Positions 9,740 through 20,508 of a stretch of DNA of 64,000 nt are shown piece by piece; the stretch's first letter is position 1, and each line of letters opens with the position of its first letter. Origin of the DNA: Ascarosepion bandense (lineage: Eukaryota; Mollusca; Cephalopoda; Sepiida; Sepiidae); NCBI GenBank assembly GCA_037127315.1, contig JBBBDQ010001122.1, positions 4,468,501 to 4,532,500 of the forward strand, read 5' to 3'. A program made the translations under genes and the position numbers. A model generated the notes under the pieces. It searched no databases. It was not told the origin of the DNA and saw only the letters and a program-made list of their open reading frames with translations.

Positions 9740-10750
9740 ACAAAACAAAGTTTCTTTCTATATTAGTAGACTGACTGACTGACTACAAGCGCGCATGTGT
9801 ACATTCCTCTTATTTCCATTTCGACTATTCCCCTTGTAGGTCTTCAACGTGGTATTTATTAAAACCTTGGGGGGAATGTTTTTTCTTTTTTTATTTTCCT
9901 CTGGTATGCAGCACCCAGAAAACTAAATAATATTAGCAACAGTACAAAAACAAATATATCATAAATAACTAGCATTAATTTACTTTTTAAAAAATATATA
10001 ACTTCACGAGGCCTGTTGCTTGACATTTAACATTACTAAAATATATATATAAAGTTTAATAATGTGATAAATACTCGCTACTTACATAACAAGGTTTAAG
10101 GCAAGCTTGAGAAATTTGTTTTTAAAAATACCATTGTTAGATTTTTAATATATTTTTTTTAATCATGCACTCTTATTTACTTATTTCTTTTCTATTCATA
10201 CATAATTTAAACACAAACGTAAAAATCCTAACTTGCTAAGGCGGCAGATATAACCTTTTTAAGTTAAAATTATTAAATTTTATTTTAATTTCGAGTTCGA
10301 CAGTCTTTCTTTACCGTTTATAAATTTAACGTGAAAGATTTTTTTTTTTTTACTTTCAAATTTTCTACTTCCCCTGATAGGTACACTAAATGTTTCTATA
10401 ATCTTTAGTATAAAGACTTTTTAATTTATAGCAGTTGACACCAGACTTAAACATTTAATACGCGTCTACGGCTCCTTGTTTTCAGTAAAAAAGATATAAA
10501 AATAAATTTAAAAAACGAAGCTTGACGTAACATGTTTTTAACTTTTTTCTTGTAAATTTGAAGTCGGTGTTACTGTTAGGGTTATATTTGCTAATAATAC
10601 AATCTTTCATGAAGTTTACTTTAAATAACTCTTCAGTCTTCAGCATAAAGTTTTTCGACATGAATGACTTAGAGATCTGTCTCATGTAGGTGAGGGGATG
10701 CTACCTAATTTCTGTCTCGAGAGGGGTTTGGTACTAAAGTCTCATATCTT
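9740..10750. other. No recognisable feature
   Basis: AT-rich sequence; if 9651-9732 is an exon this would be intron. Only short frames without signatures are present. Confidence 0.45.
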
Positions 10751-10756
10751 GTAATA

Positions 10757-11260
10757 TTAAACTTTCTCAGCAAATCCGTCTATATTTCTGAGATTGTAAT
10801 TATTTACATGATTAACACTGTTCAGACTGTTGTCCTCATCTTTGTTGCCATATTCACGACGTTTTGACCATTGTACGTTTCGGCCTTCTTCGGGTGTTTG
10901 AAATTTTAAACGGAATTCTTTATTTCGTCCATCAGGGTAGATTGTTCTCAAGGACACATGGCCAGATGGTTAGAAGCATTGGTTGTTGTAATCCACTGAC
11001 TTGATCCAAACAGTTGTGCGTTCAACAAAAACTTTCAGAGCTGAGTTAGAAGAGAGATACGGGATACTGAGACATCCGGAAGATAGCATGGCACGTGAAA
11101 CAAGAATAATCTACCCCGGTGGACAATAAGGTTCAGTTCAAAATTCCAACATGTATCTCTTGAAGAAGGCCGGAAAGTACAACGGTCGAAAAGTCGTGTT
11201 AAAACGAAAACTGTAATATACGTATTCCTGCCGTTTTACTAAGTTTGTATGTAAAGTTGG
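10757..11260. mobile_element. Penelope-like inverted pair with hammerhead-like relics
   Basis: The left part (minus strand, about 10960-10757) and the right part (plus, about 11090-11260) are inverted, diverged copies of one sequence containing gaagaaggccg...gtacaa...ggtcgaaa. Related copies are at 22020-22135 and about 44880-45030. Across copies the consensus is CTGAAGA, one base, GGCCG, loop, CGGCC, GAAAC, GTC, i.e. a hammerhead order with a 5-bp stem II. Each copy here carries core mutations (CCGAAGA and AAAAC on the left; TTGAAGA on the right). Confidence 0.5.
10955..11040 (+). repeat. tRNA-like SINE remnant
   Basis: Contains an A-box-like tggccagatggttagaag at about 10969 and a B-box-like gcgttcaacaa about 50 bp later. 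A similar start, catagcccagtgatta, is at about 45190. No tail can be delimited. Confidence 0.35.
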
Positions 11261-11394
11261 AATCTTTGTTTGTTTTTTGTTTTTTTTCCACAGACTTATT
11301 TAAAAATTTGATAAAAATAAACAAATCATCATATCTAATATAGAGAGTCTATCCATTTTAATATCATTATTCTGCAAGGCAAAAGGCAGTACAA

Positions 11395-11905
11395 AAGTGT
11401 AGGTCCTGAGCATGACGATAAACTGTATCCGGCAGCAAGGCCTCTGATTGGGAAGTTGTGAGGAGCATGGAACCACCTCTTAATTGCTGCTGTTCTCAGG
11501 TCCACCCTGACCTGGAGTGGTAGCACATGTTAGGGTCCCTGCTATGGGTAAATAGTTACCCCCCCCCAAACTGGGGTCAAAACACTATGAAAATACTTTT
11601 ATACAAATATATATACGTAAAAATAGACTTGTAGGAAAATATGCATTTTTGAAGAAAAAATTATTACCATAATACATTTTTAAAGAAAAACATTCTCATC
11701 AAAACATTTTTGAATACAGAACTAGAAAACATTTTCAGTTTTGTAAAATAAAAAAGAAAAAAAAAACAAAAGTCATTAAAATCTAACTGAATCAACATTT
11801 TCACAAACGAAAATTAAAAAAAGAAATACCTTAAAACTCTACCTTTTATGGTATTAAATAACCCACAGAGGTTCATATGCCGTTAAACAAAACTTAAACT
11901 TAAAA
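11395..11905 (+). mobile_element. Family P element, copy P1
   Basis: Head: catgacgataaactg...ccggcagcaaggcctctgat. Centre: gggtaaatagtta followed by a C-run. Tail: taacccacagaggttcatatgccgttaaac. About 500 bp. Other copies are listed below. No tRNA- or 5S-like promoter is evident, and the middle is A/T-rich without coding potential. Confidence 0.75.
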
Positions 11906-11999
11906 AACGGTAAAATCAGTTATTGCAAATCGCCTGAAGACGCTACTCATGGTAGAAACCTAGGTCGCGTAATAATTCGTTTACAAATGAAGAATATTT

Positions 12000-12078
12000 A
12001 AATGTTCTGCAATGTAATTCTATTAAATACTTTTTAATACAACTGTTCACGGGTCTAATTTTATGACCAAAAACTAAG

Positions 12079-12112
<34 letters not shown>
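12000..12112. repeat. Short dispersed repeat followed by (TA)n
   Basis: The stretch tactttttaatacaactgt...attttatgacca ending in (TA)n resembles 52735-52828 (cactttttaatacaactgtg...tattatgacca). The (TA)n tract is 12082-12112. Confidence 0.6.
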
Positions 12113-12115
<3 letters not shown>

Positions 12116-12529
12116 AGAAACGTAAGTTAAAAATATAATCCAATGATTTTTTAGGAAAATAAAAGTACAAACAAAAATAAGCACATCAGTTTTGTATAAA
12201 CTTCTAGTAGCACTAACTTTGTCTTGATGAATGTAAGCCAAAACATAATCTTGGAAAAGGAAGTAAAATTACTTATCAAGTTACAACCAAGAACCATAAT
12301 TTAGTAAAATATATTGAAGTAAATACGGGACATTTGGGGTTACCCTGAAAAATCAGTACGAGACAGAGGGACAAAATTATCCAGTACGGCACTGTGCCCA
12401 AATATATAAGGGACGCCTTGAAACCCTTCCCAAGCAAAGAATTATTTTCTTAGCGCAACTTAGCTGTGGCTCAAGGCCGAAATACCCATGCAAAGAATTG
12501 GTTGAATAATCTTTACGCTTTTTCACACC

Positions 12530-12838
12530 TTTTTGGTGCAGTGGATATCGACTCGGAACGACAAATCGGGGAGCCGAGTTCGAATTCCATTTGAATTCCT
12601 TGCATTCACTTACGCACAAATACCCTTGGAAAAGGTATTAATCCGTCTCTTCCCTCCAGTTATGGGTAAAATAAAAGGACAGACTGGGTTCTATAGCCTT
12701 GGCTCGCAACCAGTCTACCGTAAAAAGCAATGACAACCTACTGCGGGATAGTGTTCTGCCCAGTCAGTCATTGCTTTCGAGACATGATCGGCCAGAGCGT
12801 GTATCACGTATGGCTCTTAACTGACTGACTTTCCGACT
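12530..12838 (+). mobile_element. SINE family A, copy 1
   Basis: tRNA-like head with A box tggtgcagtgg (near 12535) and B box gagttcgaattcc (about 12577), a body with tcactta...cacaaata, a conserved centre (accagtctaccg, cctactgcgggata, cttctgcccagtcagtca) and a tail ttaactgactga. Full length is about 305 bp. Family A is the most abundant element in the window. Confidence 0.85.
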
Positions 12839-12839
12839 G

Positions 12840-13460
12840 CATAAGTAAATTTGTAATATTGTTATATATATATATATATTTTTCCATCTAGCTTGCTCTT
12901 TTGAAATGTTCATTTTATTTTTGGTGTGCTAGAAATATGTATTACTATTCACTAGCTATTTTAATAAATTTTGAAATACTACCAAGCATTCGTCCTGTCG
13001 TTAAAAAAAAAAATCTAAGAAAATTTTGTTAAAATAGGCATGTCTAGGCACACTTACAACTTGTAAGAACTTAGTCTACGCTTCTGAAATTATCTGGGGG
13101 GAGGAGGCTTAACTAGGATAAAATAATACATTAATAATTAATAATAATAACATAATAATTAATAATAATTATACGTATTAATTTTGCTTTTCTTTGAACA
13201 TTTCTCCAAATCTCGTTTTAACTTTCCATAAAACTTTCACTTTGAACTTAATCTGCAATTAAGTCCCAATCTGATTTCTGGAAGAACAGTTTTTTATTTA
13301 TTTATTTTTTAATAAAAAGGTAACAGTTAACGCCTTAAATTCGGAATGTATGTACGAAGTAAACTTTTTACAAACTTATCCGTTTTTCTTTGTTCACATA
13401 TTTCGTCCAAACACAACACAAGTTGGTATTTTGTCCTAATTTCATAAAAGCTTGTGTGAT
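12840..13460. other. Unannotated AT-rich DNA
   Basis: Short TA and TAA repeats (12863-12880, 13125-13170), no frame or family recognised. Confidence 0.5.
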
Positions 13461-13467
13461 GTTTTTC

Positions 13468-13783
13468 AGGATGTGCGTTGTGGTGCAATGGATATCGGCT
13501 CGGAACGAGAAATCGGGGAGCCGAGTTCGAATTCTAGTTGAATCCATTGCATTCACTTACGCGCAAATATGCTTGGGAAAGGTATTAATCCGTATATTCC
13601 TTCCAGTTATGGGCTAAATAACAGCAAAGATTGGGTTATATAGCCTTGGTTGGCAACCAGTCTACCGCAGAAAGCAATGGCAACCTACTGCGGGATAATC
13701 TTCTGCCCAGTCAGGCATGTCTCTTTCGAGACATGATCGCCCAAATCGTGTATCACGTATGGCAGTTAACTGACTGACTATAA
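13468..13783 (+). mobile_element. SINE family A, copy 2, well preserved
   Basis: Intact boxes (tggtgcaatgg and gagttcgaattc) follow gatgtgcgttg. The right part carries catgtctctttcgagacatg, a perfect 8-bp hairpin, and ends gttaactgactgac. This is the reference copy I used for the family. Confidence 0.9.
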
Positions 13784-13816
13784 TAGTTGGAAATATGATA
13801 AAGGCTTCTGTTGGGC

Positions 13817-13873
13817 ATAAAGTGGGGGATCAGTTTTATATTGTTATGAAGTAATAAACTGATCCCCCACTAA
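13817..13873. mobile_element. 58-bp palindromic mini-MITE, copy M2
   Basis: Terminal arms agtgggggatcagttt and aaactgatcccccact are perfect inverted repeats of 16 bp. It lies between two SINE A copies. Confidence 0.8.
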
Positions 13874-13895
13874 TTACTACTTATTAATATAATAA

Positions 13896-14088
13896 ATCTC
13901 TTCCCTCTCCAGTTATGGGTTAAATAACAGGACAGATTGGGTTCTATAGCCTTGGCTGGCAACCAGTCTACCGCAGAAACCAATGGCAACCTACTGCGGG
14001 ATAATCTTCTGCCCAGTCAGTCATGTCTCTTTTGAGATATGATCGCCCAAAGCGTGTTTCACGTATGGCGCTTAACTGACTGATGTTT
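13896..14088 (+). mobile_element. SINE family A, 5'-truncated copy
   Basis: Begins in the body (ccagttatgggttaaataac) and runs to cttaactgactga. The tRNA-like head is absent. Confidence 0.85.
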
Positions 14089-14183
14089 TTCATTAAGCAT
14101 AATGAAAGTCTTGTACATGACCAGAGTCAATGATTGATATTACAAAAGCCAGGGAATTAGATGCGTTTTAGTCAAACGCGTTC

Positions 14184-14560
14184 GTCCAGGCATACTGTCA
14201 TATGACATTTAAAACACCGGTTCTCGTACGATGATCAGTCAAGCAACGTCAAGCCTGGTCGGTACCTAGATGGGTGACCTGAGGAATACCAGGTATTGTA
14301 AGGTTGAATGTGTGGGTGGTATAATAGATATCGGCTCGGAATGAGAAATCGGAGAAACGAGTTCCAATTCTAGTCGGATTTGGTTGTTATATTCACTTAC
14401 GCTCAAATATCATTAAAAAAGTTATTAATCCACCTCTTCTAACCACCCACCAGTCATTATTTACTTCGGCACTTGAATCATTAAACCAAAAATCAACATA
14501 AAACATATTTTAGATTTTAAATAACCCTTTAGAGGTTGATAAGTCGTAAAACACATCACT
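14184..14560 (+). mobile_element. Composite 5S rRNA-tRNA SINE, copy 1
   Basis: About 14184-14303 is recognisable 5S rRNA sequence (acaccggttctcg, gcaacgtcaagcctggtc, gtacctagatgggtgacc, ggaataccagg). It is followed directly by the family A tRNA-like head and body (gtggtataatagatatcggctcgg at 14316 onward). The end near 14515-14555 (aaataaccctttagaggttg) matches the tail of family P rather than that of family A. Confidence 0.8.
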
Positions 14561-14944
14561 CAACCAGGTTGTATGTCATTCGGATCTAACGGTGCTGAAA
14601 TGTCACCTGCCCTATTTCAGTTGAAGAAACGGACAAACGGTATAAAAAGGTGAATAAAACTGATGTATTCTCCCTCCATAGTTGAAGCTTCTTTTTCTTC
14701 TAAAAAAAATAATCGGACAACTGGAAAGGGTCAGTATAAAAAATAACTAGACACAATATTTCTATATCATTTAAGGAAACATATTTTTCCCGCCAACTCT
14801 TGTTGGGTTATTTAATGTCAAATATTTTTATGGGGCACTCGAAGATCGAACTCTCGATTCGGCTGCAATGGTCAATAATTTTAGTCTCGTTTAACATTAT
14901 GCAATATTCAGGCGCCTATTAGTTGAAAATTTTATTGAGAACAC
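14561..14944. other. No recognisable feature
   Basis: Mixed sequence; gggttatttaatgtcaaa near 14814 may be a scrap of the family P tail in reverse. Confidence 0.4.
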
Positions 14945-14945
14945 G

Positions 14946-15395
14946 TATTTTTTTTTTTTTTTTTTTTTTATAAGCGTTTCACCCCGAGCAAGGCATGTCA
15001 CTGCCACTACTGTGCAGGGGGCTACGTAGAGTGGAGAAAGGCTGATTAAATATAGGAAATAACAGAGGGTGGGTGATAGGCGGGTGAGGATACCGAGAAT
15101 GAGGGTTGGGTAGATGAGAGTGTTGTGAGAATAGTTGGGAGTTAGTGTGATAGGAGGTGTCTATTGACCCTACATTTAAACACCTGGAGATTGTAACTGT
15201 CGGGAAAGCAAACTTGTGGAAGGGAGTTCCACAGGCGGGAAGCGCGAGAAAAGAAGCTGTTGGAGTAGAATTTACGGTTACATCTTATTTGTTTAACTGT
15301 AAAATGGTGGGACCTAGTTGCTAATCTAGTATCTCGTGTAAATTCGTGCTTAGGCGGCACCAGTGATCTAAGCTCATCGGATTGTTGTGATATTT
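14946..15395 (-). mobile_element. Jockey-type LINE 3' end with poly-A tail
   Basis: The minus frame 15360-15142 reads FTRDTRLATRSHHFTV, then RASRLWNSLPQVCFPDSY and ends VNRHLLSH-stop. The 3' UTR with the conserved gcaaggc/cactgccac end follows, and the T-run at about 14949-14969 is the poly-A tail in reverse. It is severely 5' truncated, as usual for LINE insertions. Only one UTR copy is present here. Confidence 0.85.
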
Positions 15396-15602
15396 TTATT
15401 TTTTCATTCCTTTCATATTTAACAAATGTTTATTACAGATACTAAGGTCAGCATGAAGATTTTTGTTTTTTGTTTTTTAGGGGGGAAATAGGGGTTAATA
15501 CCTTCCTCTTCTCAAGAAGGGACGCCTTCAGCAAATACAGTTTCTAGTAACATTTGTAACTATTCATTTTAATGATTCCATCCATTCTGGTTCATTTGGT
15601 TT

Positions 15603-16047
15603 TGAGAGGTCCTGTGTATGACGGTAAACTGCATCCGGCAGCAAAGCCTCTGATTTAGAAGTTGTGAGGAGTATGGAACCACCTCTTAATTGCTGTTGTT
15701 CCTAGCTCCACCCTGACCCGGAGTGGTAGCACCTGTTAGGGTCCCAGCTATGGGCAAATAGTTAACCCCCCCCCCCAAAAAAATGGGGTCAAAACACTGC
15801 AAAAATATAAAAAAAGACTCTTATAGAAAAATATACATTTTCGAAGGCAAAAAATATTACTAGCAACATATTTTTGAATACAAAACTAGAAGACATCTTC
15901 AGTTTTCTAAAATAAAGGAACTTTTCATCAAAATCTTACTAAATCAATTTTCTCACTATAACCGTACATAAAAAAAAAACAAACTTAAAATCCTACCTTT
16001 TTGGCATTAAATAACCCACAGAGGTTAATATGTCGATAAACAAAACT
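15603..16047 (+). mobile_element. Family P element, copy P2
   Basis: Head tatgacggtaaactgcatcc, centre gggcaaatagttaacccc, tail aacccacagaggttaatatg. Same order as P1. Confidence 0.8.
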
Positions 16048-16375
16048 CGCTCACTCAAAAACTCACTTGGTTTTGAGGCGTTAATTAACTAATGTACTTA
16101 CTCCAAGCAGCCAGACCTCTATTTTGTTAAAAAAAAGATTTTGGTTATTCTTTGGCGCGTAAGCGAAATGCCGAAGAAACTGGACTATATTTTACCTTTG
16201 ACACCATGTGCGCGTGAGCTCTCGTTTTCAACTTGGCCTTTTAAAACCTTCCGTTCAAGATTCAAGTGTGTGTGCAGGTAAATATCATTTTAGTTCCAGT
16301 AGGAAGTCAAGAATTTCTGTGAACCTCCCTCTTGTTCGATAAATAATTTTAATCTTTAAATCTGTCCTATAGGAG

Positions 16376-17015
16376 ACTAGCAGTATAGCCCGGCGTTGCT
16401 CGGGTGTAATGAAAGCTTTAAAACTGATCCATGGTCCTGGAGCTCACACTCTTTGGACGTTGGCACGAATAGCTAAAAAGCAATAGTTGTTCCCAGTTAA
16501 AGTGAAACCGTAAACTGAAAGAAAAATGAATGGATGTAAGTCAAATTTTGATTTCCTAATATCGATATCAAATAAGTTTTGTGTTTTGTCGTCGTAAACT
16601 GAAATTTGAAGGCTAAATAAGTCCTCTGAGTAAATGGTATCATGGCTGAGACTAAGAAGTACAATTAAAACCACTTAGAGCCAAACATAAAAGGGCTGAA
16701 AAAACAGACATACAAGCAGATAAACACACACACACACATCTTGCCTTTTGTGCGATATATATATAATCGATTTTCTGCATTATTGTAAGAACTGCAGCCT
16801 TGAAACTTCTGAATATCATTTGTCTTTGTTTATGAGTGTATCAAATTTGATTAAAAAAGGACCACTCCTTCTATAACCCGATTTTTTTCGATTTTCGATA
16901 TTTATCGGGGGTACCTCGACACAAAACCTAGCTAAGAATACTCGCATACGCTTATAGTACAACTGTGTATATTTTCAAGAAAATCGGTTCAGCTGTTTCG
17001 GGGTCTATAAGTAAT

Positions 17016-17054
<39 letters not shown>

Positions 17055-17080
17055 TCCATTTATAAATAAGTTTAGATAGA
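16376..17080 (+). mobile_element. Family Q element, copy Q1, about 700 bp
   Basis: Starts ctagcagtatagcccggcg, contains ttgtaagaactgcagcct and a gtacctcgacacaaaacc block, then aaaatcggttcagctgtttc, a (CA)n tract and ends ttccatttataaataagttt. Four copies share both ends. The right part resembles the 3' tails of widespread animal non-LTR elements, but no reverse transcriptase is seen, so the class is uncertain. A minus frame (FDLHPFIFLSVYGFTLTG) is shared by copies through DNA similarity and need not be a gene. Confidence 0.75.
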
Positions 17081-17269
17081 TTTAGATTATTGAAGTTGTA
17101 GACATTTTGAACTTACAAACAAAACGGATCTTCCATTCCATCACAGAAGGTGTCTTGATAAATCCGCCATGGAGAAGGCAACGTGATATCGCACCACTGT
17201 CCTTCCTAAGAAAAAGAAAATTCATTGGTGCACACAATACATGGTTTCTTTCAAGCTAGCGATTAAACA

Positions 17270-17595
17270 TAGTTCTACATGATGACCTAAACTGTCCACT
17301 GGTTCCTGTACAACCACTCAAGTCAACTAACATCGAGCCTGGTTAGTACCTAGACGGGTGACTGCTTGGGAATACCAAGCGTTGTAAGCTTGGATGTGCG
17401 GATGGTGTAATGGTTAATAACCTTGAGGGACGAGTTCTAATTCCATCTGGGTGCGTTATATTCACTTGGGAAAGGTATAAATCCACTTTTCCTCCCAGCT
17501 ATGGGTTAATTAGTAAAACTTGTATTATTAAATTATTATCCCCTGTCTTTACTTACAAATATTTTATGACTTTAAATAACCTGAAACTTTCTGAT
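17270..17595 (+). mobile_element. Composite 5S rRNA-tRNA SINE, copy 2
   Basis: The 5S part (about 17270-17393) includes catcgagcctggttagtacc and gggaataccaagcg. The tRNA-like head (gatggtgtaatggtta, gagttctaattcc) follows at about 17400. The body ends in gggttaattagtaaaactt and the tail has aaataacctg. The 5' third of the 5S part is strongly diverged. Confidence 0.8.
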
Positions 17596-17631
17596 AAACG
17601 GGAGAAAACAAATCTATCAATATCATCTTTT

Positions 17632-17865
17632 TGCCGTGTCCTTTCAGGACGTAAATGATCATGGTTTTCTATTTGTCCCTATCTCTTGTCGCTCTTAATA
17701 TCTTTCCCCTTAGTACCTCTCCTAGACCCCGCTCAGCCATTCACTTGCTCAAGCCCATCAAGTAAGTCACACACTCTATCCGTCCCGTGAGCATCAGATT
17801 CTTCAAACCCTTCTTCCTCATTGCGTGTCCCAAACACTTCAATTGTCTTTTCCTGGTGTCTAGTG

Positions 17866-17917
<52 letters not shown>

Positions 17918-18065
17918 TTGCATTCTCTCGAATACCTTGTTATCGCTCACATGTTCAGTTCCTGACATCCTCAGTATCCTTCTGTAGAAATAAATTTCTG
18001 TTGCTTCGACTCTCGCCTTCGTCCTTAAGATCTTCTAGCATTGGCTACCATATAGGACACTGTCT
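17632..18065 (-). mobile_element. RTE-like LINE fragment split by (TA)n
   Basis: The minus strand encodes RKRQLKCLGHAMRKKGLKNL and LMLTGRIE, the C-terminal region typical of RTE-like endonuclease/reverse transcriptases. A (TA)n tract at 17870-17914 interrupts the coding sequence. The upstream part (about 17915-18060) has the AEATE/ILRM-like region in decayed form. Pseudogene. Confidence 0.75.
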
Positions 18066-18149
18066 AAATTTGAATTCACCGAGTAAGTAACTAAGAAAAT
18101 GAAAGAATAGTAGTTTATAAAAATGCCTAACTTCGATTCATGTAATTAA

Positions 18150-18545
18150 TTTTTTATAACCATATAGCCCCAAGCAAGTGACAGGTTATAGGGGGTGTCA
18201 GGAAGTGGGTAAGAGAAGGATGAGAATACTGATGAGTGAAGTGGACGGAGAAAGAAGCATGAGAGAGAGGGTGCAGGTTATTGAGATAGATGACTATTGA
18301 CTTTACATTTACATTCCTGGAGATTGTAGCTGTCGAGGAAGCAAGTAAACGGAAGGGAATTCCACAGGCGGAAGTGCGAGAAAAGAAGCTTCTGGAGTAG
18401 AATTTGCGTTTACAATTTATTGGTTTCACAGTAAAGAGTGGGACCTAGTTGCTAATCTTGTGCCTCGAGTAAATTTATAAATAGAGGGCACCAGTGTGCT
18501 AAGTTCATCGGAGCAGAAGCCGTGAAAGTATTTGTAGATAATAAA
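18150..18545 (-). mobile_element. Jockey-type LINE 3' end, frameshifted
   Basis: The minus strand has KFYSRSFFSRTS followed by a one-base deletion that moves the conserved RLWNSLP segment to another frame. The C-terminal YNLQ/FK part and 3' UTR follow, down to about 18150. Upstream bases to 18545 encode the YKYFHGFCSDEL region. Confidence 0.8.
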
Positions 18546-18715
18546 TTTTTTTAGATATTCTTTATATAAAAGTATTTCGTCATATAAAGGCATCAACCCT
18601 TAATCCCGATTTGGCACTTTTTACTTTCTCTAAAAAGCTGAAAGCCAATATTTTGAGAAATAATAGGAACGATAGGATTCCTGTGGATAACTTGTTTGCT
18701 GAAAAGGCAGATAAG

Positions 18716-19022
18716 TTCAGTTAGTTAAATACCATCCGTGATACACGCTTGGGTGATCATGCCTCGAAAGAGATATGACTGACTGGGCAGAAGATTTTCT
18801 TACAGTAAGTTGCCATTATTTTTTGCGGTAGACTGGTTGCTAACTAAGGCTACAGAACCAAGTCTGGCCTGTTATTTAACCCATAACTGTAAGAAAGAGA
18901 TGGGATAATACTTTTCCTAAGAGTATTTGCTCGTAAGTAAACTCAACATATTCAACTGGAATTTGAACTCGGCTCTCCGATTTCTCATTCCGAGTCAATA
19001 TCCATTGTACCACGACACACAA
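18716..19022 (-). mobile_element. SINE family A, copy 3
   Basis: Near full length in reverse: tail agttagttaaatacca, centre gactggttgc...aactaaggct, B box gaactcggctctcc and A box ccattgtaccacga at the right. Confidence 0.85.
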
Positions 19023-19168
19023 TTTAAGTTATATTATTCCAATAGCTTATCGATCTTTTGCGTATTTCAAGTCAGCTAATTCATCAGATTGCTTTCTTCG
19101 GGGGGATCATTTCGAAGGCTTTGGTTGGATTAGGAATTTAATAAGATATTAACCCTTTGTTGCATATT

Positions 19169-19282
19169 AGTAACAATTGTAACCAGTCTGCAGCAGACGG
19201 GTTACAATTGTAACCAGTCGGCAGCGGGGGGTTACAATTGTAACCAGTCTGCAGCAGGGGGTTAGAGACTGGTTACTCTAAC
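19169..19282. repeat. Array of palindromes with 30-bp spacing
   Basis: Three 30-bp units (19171-19200, 19201-19230, 19231-19260) each carry ggttacaattgtaacc. It is a perfect 16-bp palindrome at 19200-19215 and 19230-19245 and imperfect at 19169-19184. The array ends in a further dyad, gttagag...ctctaac (19261-19282). Confidence 0.85.
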
Positions 19283-19704
19283 GTCGAGGTTCCTAAAGAC
19301 GGCTTTGTGTGTCATATATTGTTTCGGTTCCGCGTATATTAGAAGATACAAGACAGCCTCTGTTTTCACCTGACTTTGGAACAATTACGTTCAAGTCTGA
19401 AAGGTTTTTGCTAACTCAATTGCAGATCACAACGACAAAGCTGCTTTGATACATTCCGCATTTTTTTAACTTAATTGCTAACAGGGCCAAACTGTCGGCA
19501 GGTTTTGAGGTAAAAATGTTGATTCTTCAGAAATATCTGATCTCCCTTGCCTTGGTTTCTCGTTTACAAGAGTCAAAACAGAAAAAAATGGGCATATTAC
19601 TCATATTACCCCCATTATCTGAGGTGATATTGCCCATTCTCCATCCTTCTCAAAATTCCAAAATGATTGTGTCCTTTTGGGTGATTAATTTAAGCCTCGT
19701 AACC

Positions 19705-19887
19705 CCTAAGGTATTAATTCATCTGTCCCTCCAGCTATGGGTCCAATAAGACAGATTGGGTTTTATAGCCTTGGTTGGCAACCAGTCTACCGCAGAAAAT
19801 AATAGCAACCTACTGCAGGAATATCTTCTGCCCAGTCAGTCATGTCTTTTTCGAGACATGATTGCCCAAGCGTGTTTTATGTAAGTG
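19705..19887 (+). mobile_element. SINE family A, 5'-truncated copy
   Basis: Runs from ggtattaattcatctgtccc through the conserved centre (caaccagtctaccgcagaaa) to gacttaactagctga. Head missing. Confidence 0.8.
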
Positions 19888-20164
19888 ACTTAACTAGCTG
19901 AAGCTCTTCCCCACAGTTGTTAGCCTCTCTCTACTTTATCACTATCTTAATCACAAATGTTCAGACGAGCTACATTCCTTGCTTGCACCGGTTCTGACCT
20001 TCACCGCTAAGACCCTCCGTGCCACGCACACAGGGTCATCGATATTCATTTCCTCTTCCATTGGTAAAGAGGAAGATCACTGAGCTTCTTCTCTGATCAC
20101 TACGATCTTAACCATTTTAAATTTATCTTGTATGTCTTCGGAATAGGAACTTTTTACCTGACGC

Positions 20165-20458
20165 AACTTCATTTAATTGCCATACGTGTTTCACATTTGG
20201 CCCACCTTTTTAGATTCATAATTGACTAGGCAGAGGATTTTCCATTTGTTTCTCCAGCAGACTGCTTGCCAACAAAGGCTGTCTTGCTATTCAACCTGTA
20301 GCTGGAGAAGATATATATATATTATTGAACAGGTGTAGAGGCTCATGCCTTGTTCCCTGTTTAGGATGTGGTTTCCGACTTTCTCTTTTCCAATCTTTTC
20401 ACTCTTACGTAGCCCCCTGCACATCAGTGGCGTTACCGCCTTGCTCGGGGTGATACGA

Positions 20459-20462
<4 letters not shown>
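20165..20462. mobile_element. Decayed SINE A (minus) and LINE 3' UTR scrap (plus)
   Basis: 20165-20325 is a diverged minus copy of SINE A (gactaggcagaggatttt, cagactgcttgccaac, ctattcaacctgtagctgg). 20395-20462 is the 3' end of the jockey-type LINE (agccccctgcacatcagtgg, ccttgctcggggtgatacg) ending at the (TA)n tract 20463-20505. Confidence 0.65.

Positions 20463-20503
<41 letters not shown>

Positions 20504-20508
<5 letters not shown>

Noticed and set aside
13468..13560. Functional tRNA gene at SINE A heads
   Set aside because: Promoter boxes are present but no cloverleaf with acceptor stem can be formed, and the sequence is repeated with a SINE body.
16444..16674. Conserved minus frame in family Q as a protein gene
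   Set aside because: Similarity between copies extends beyond the frame at DNA level and the frame is broken in Q4; no domain recognised.
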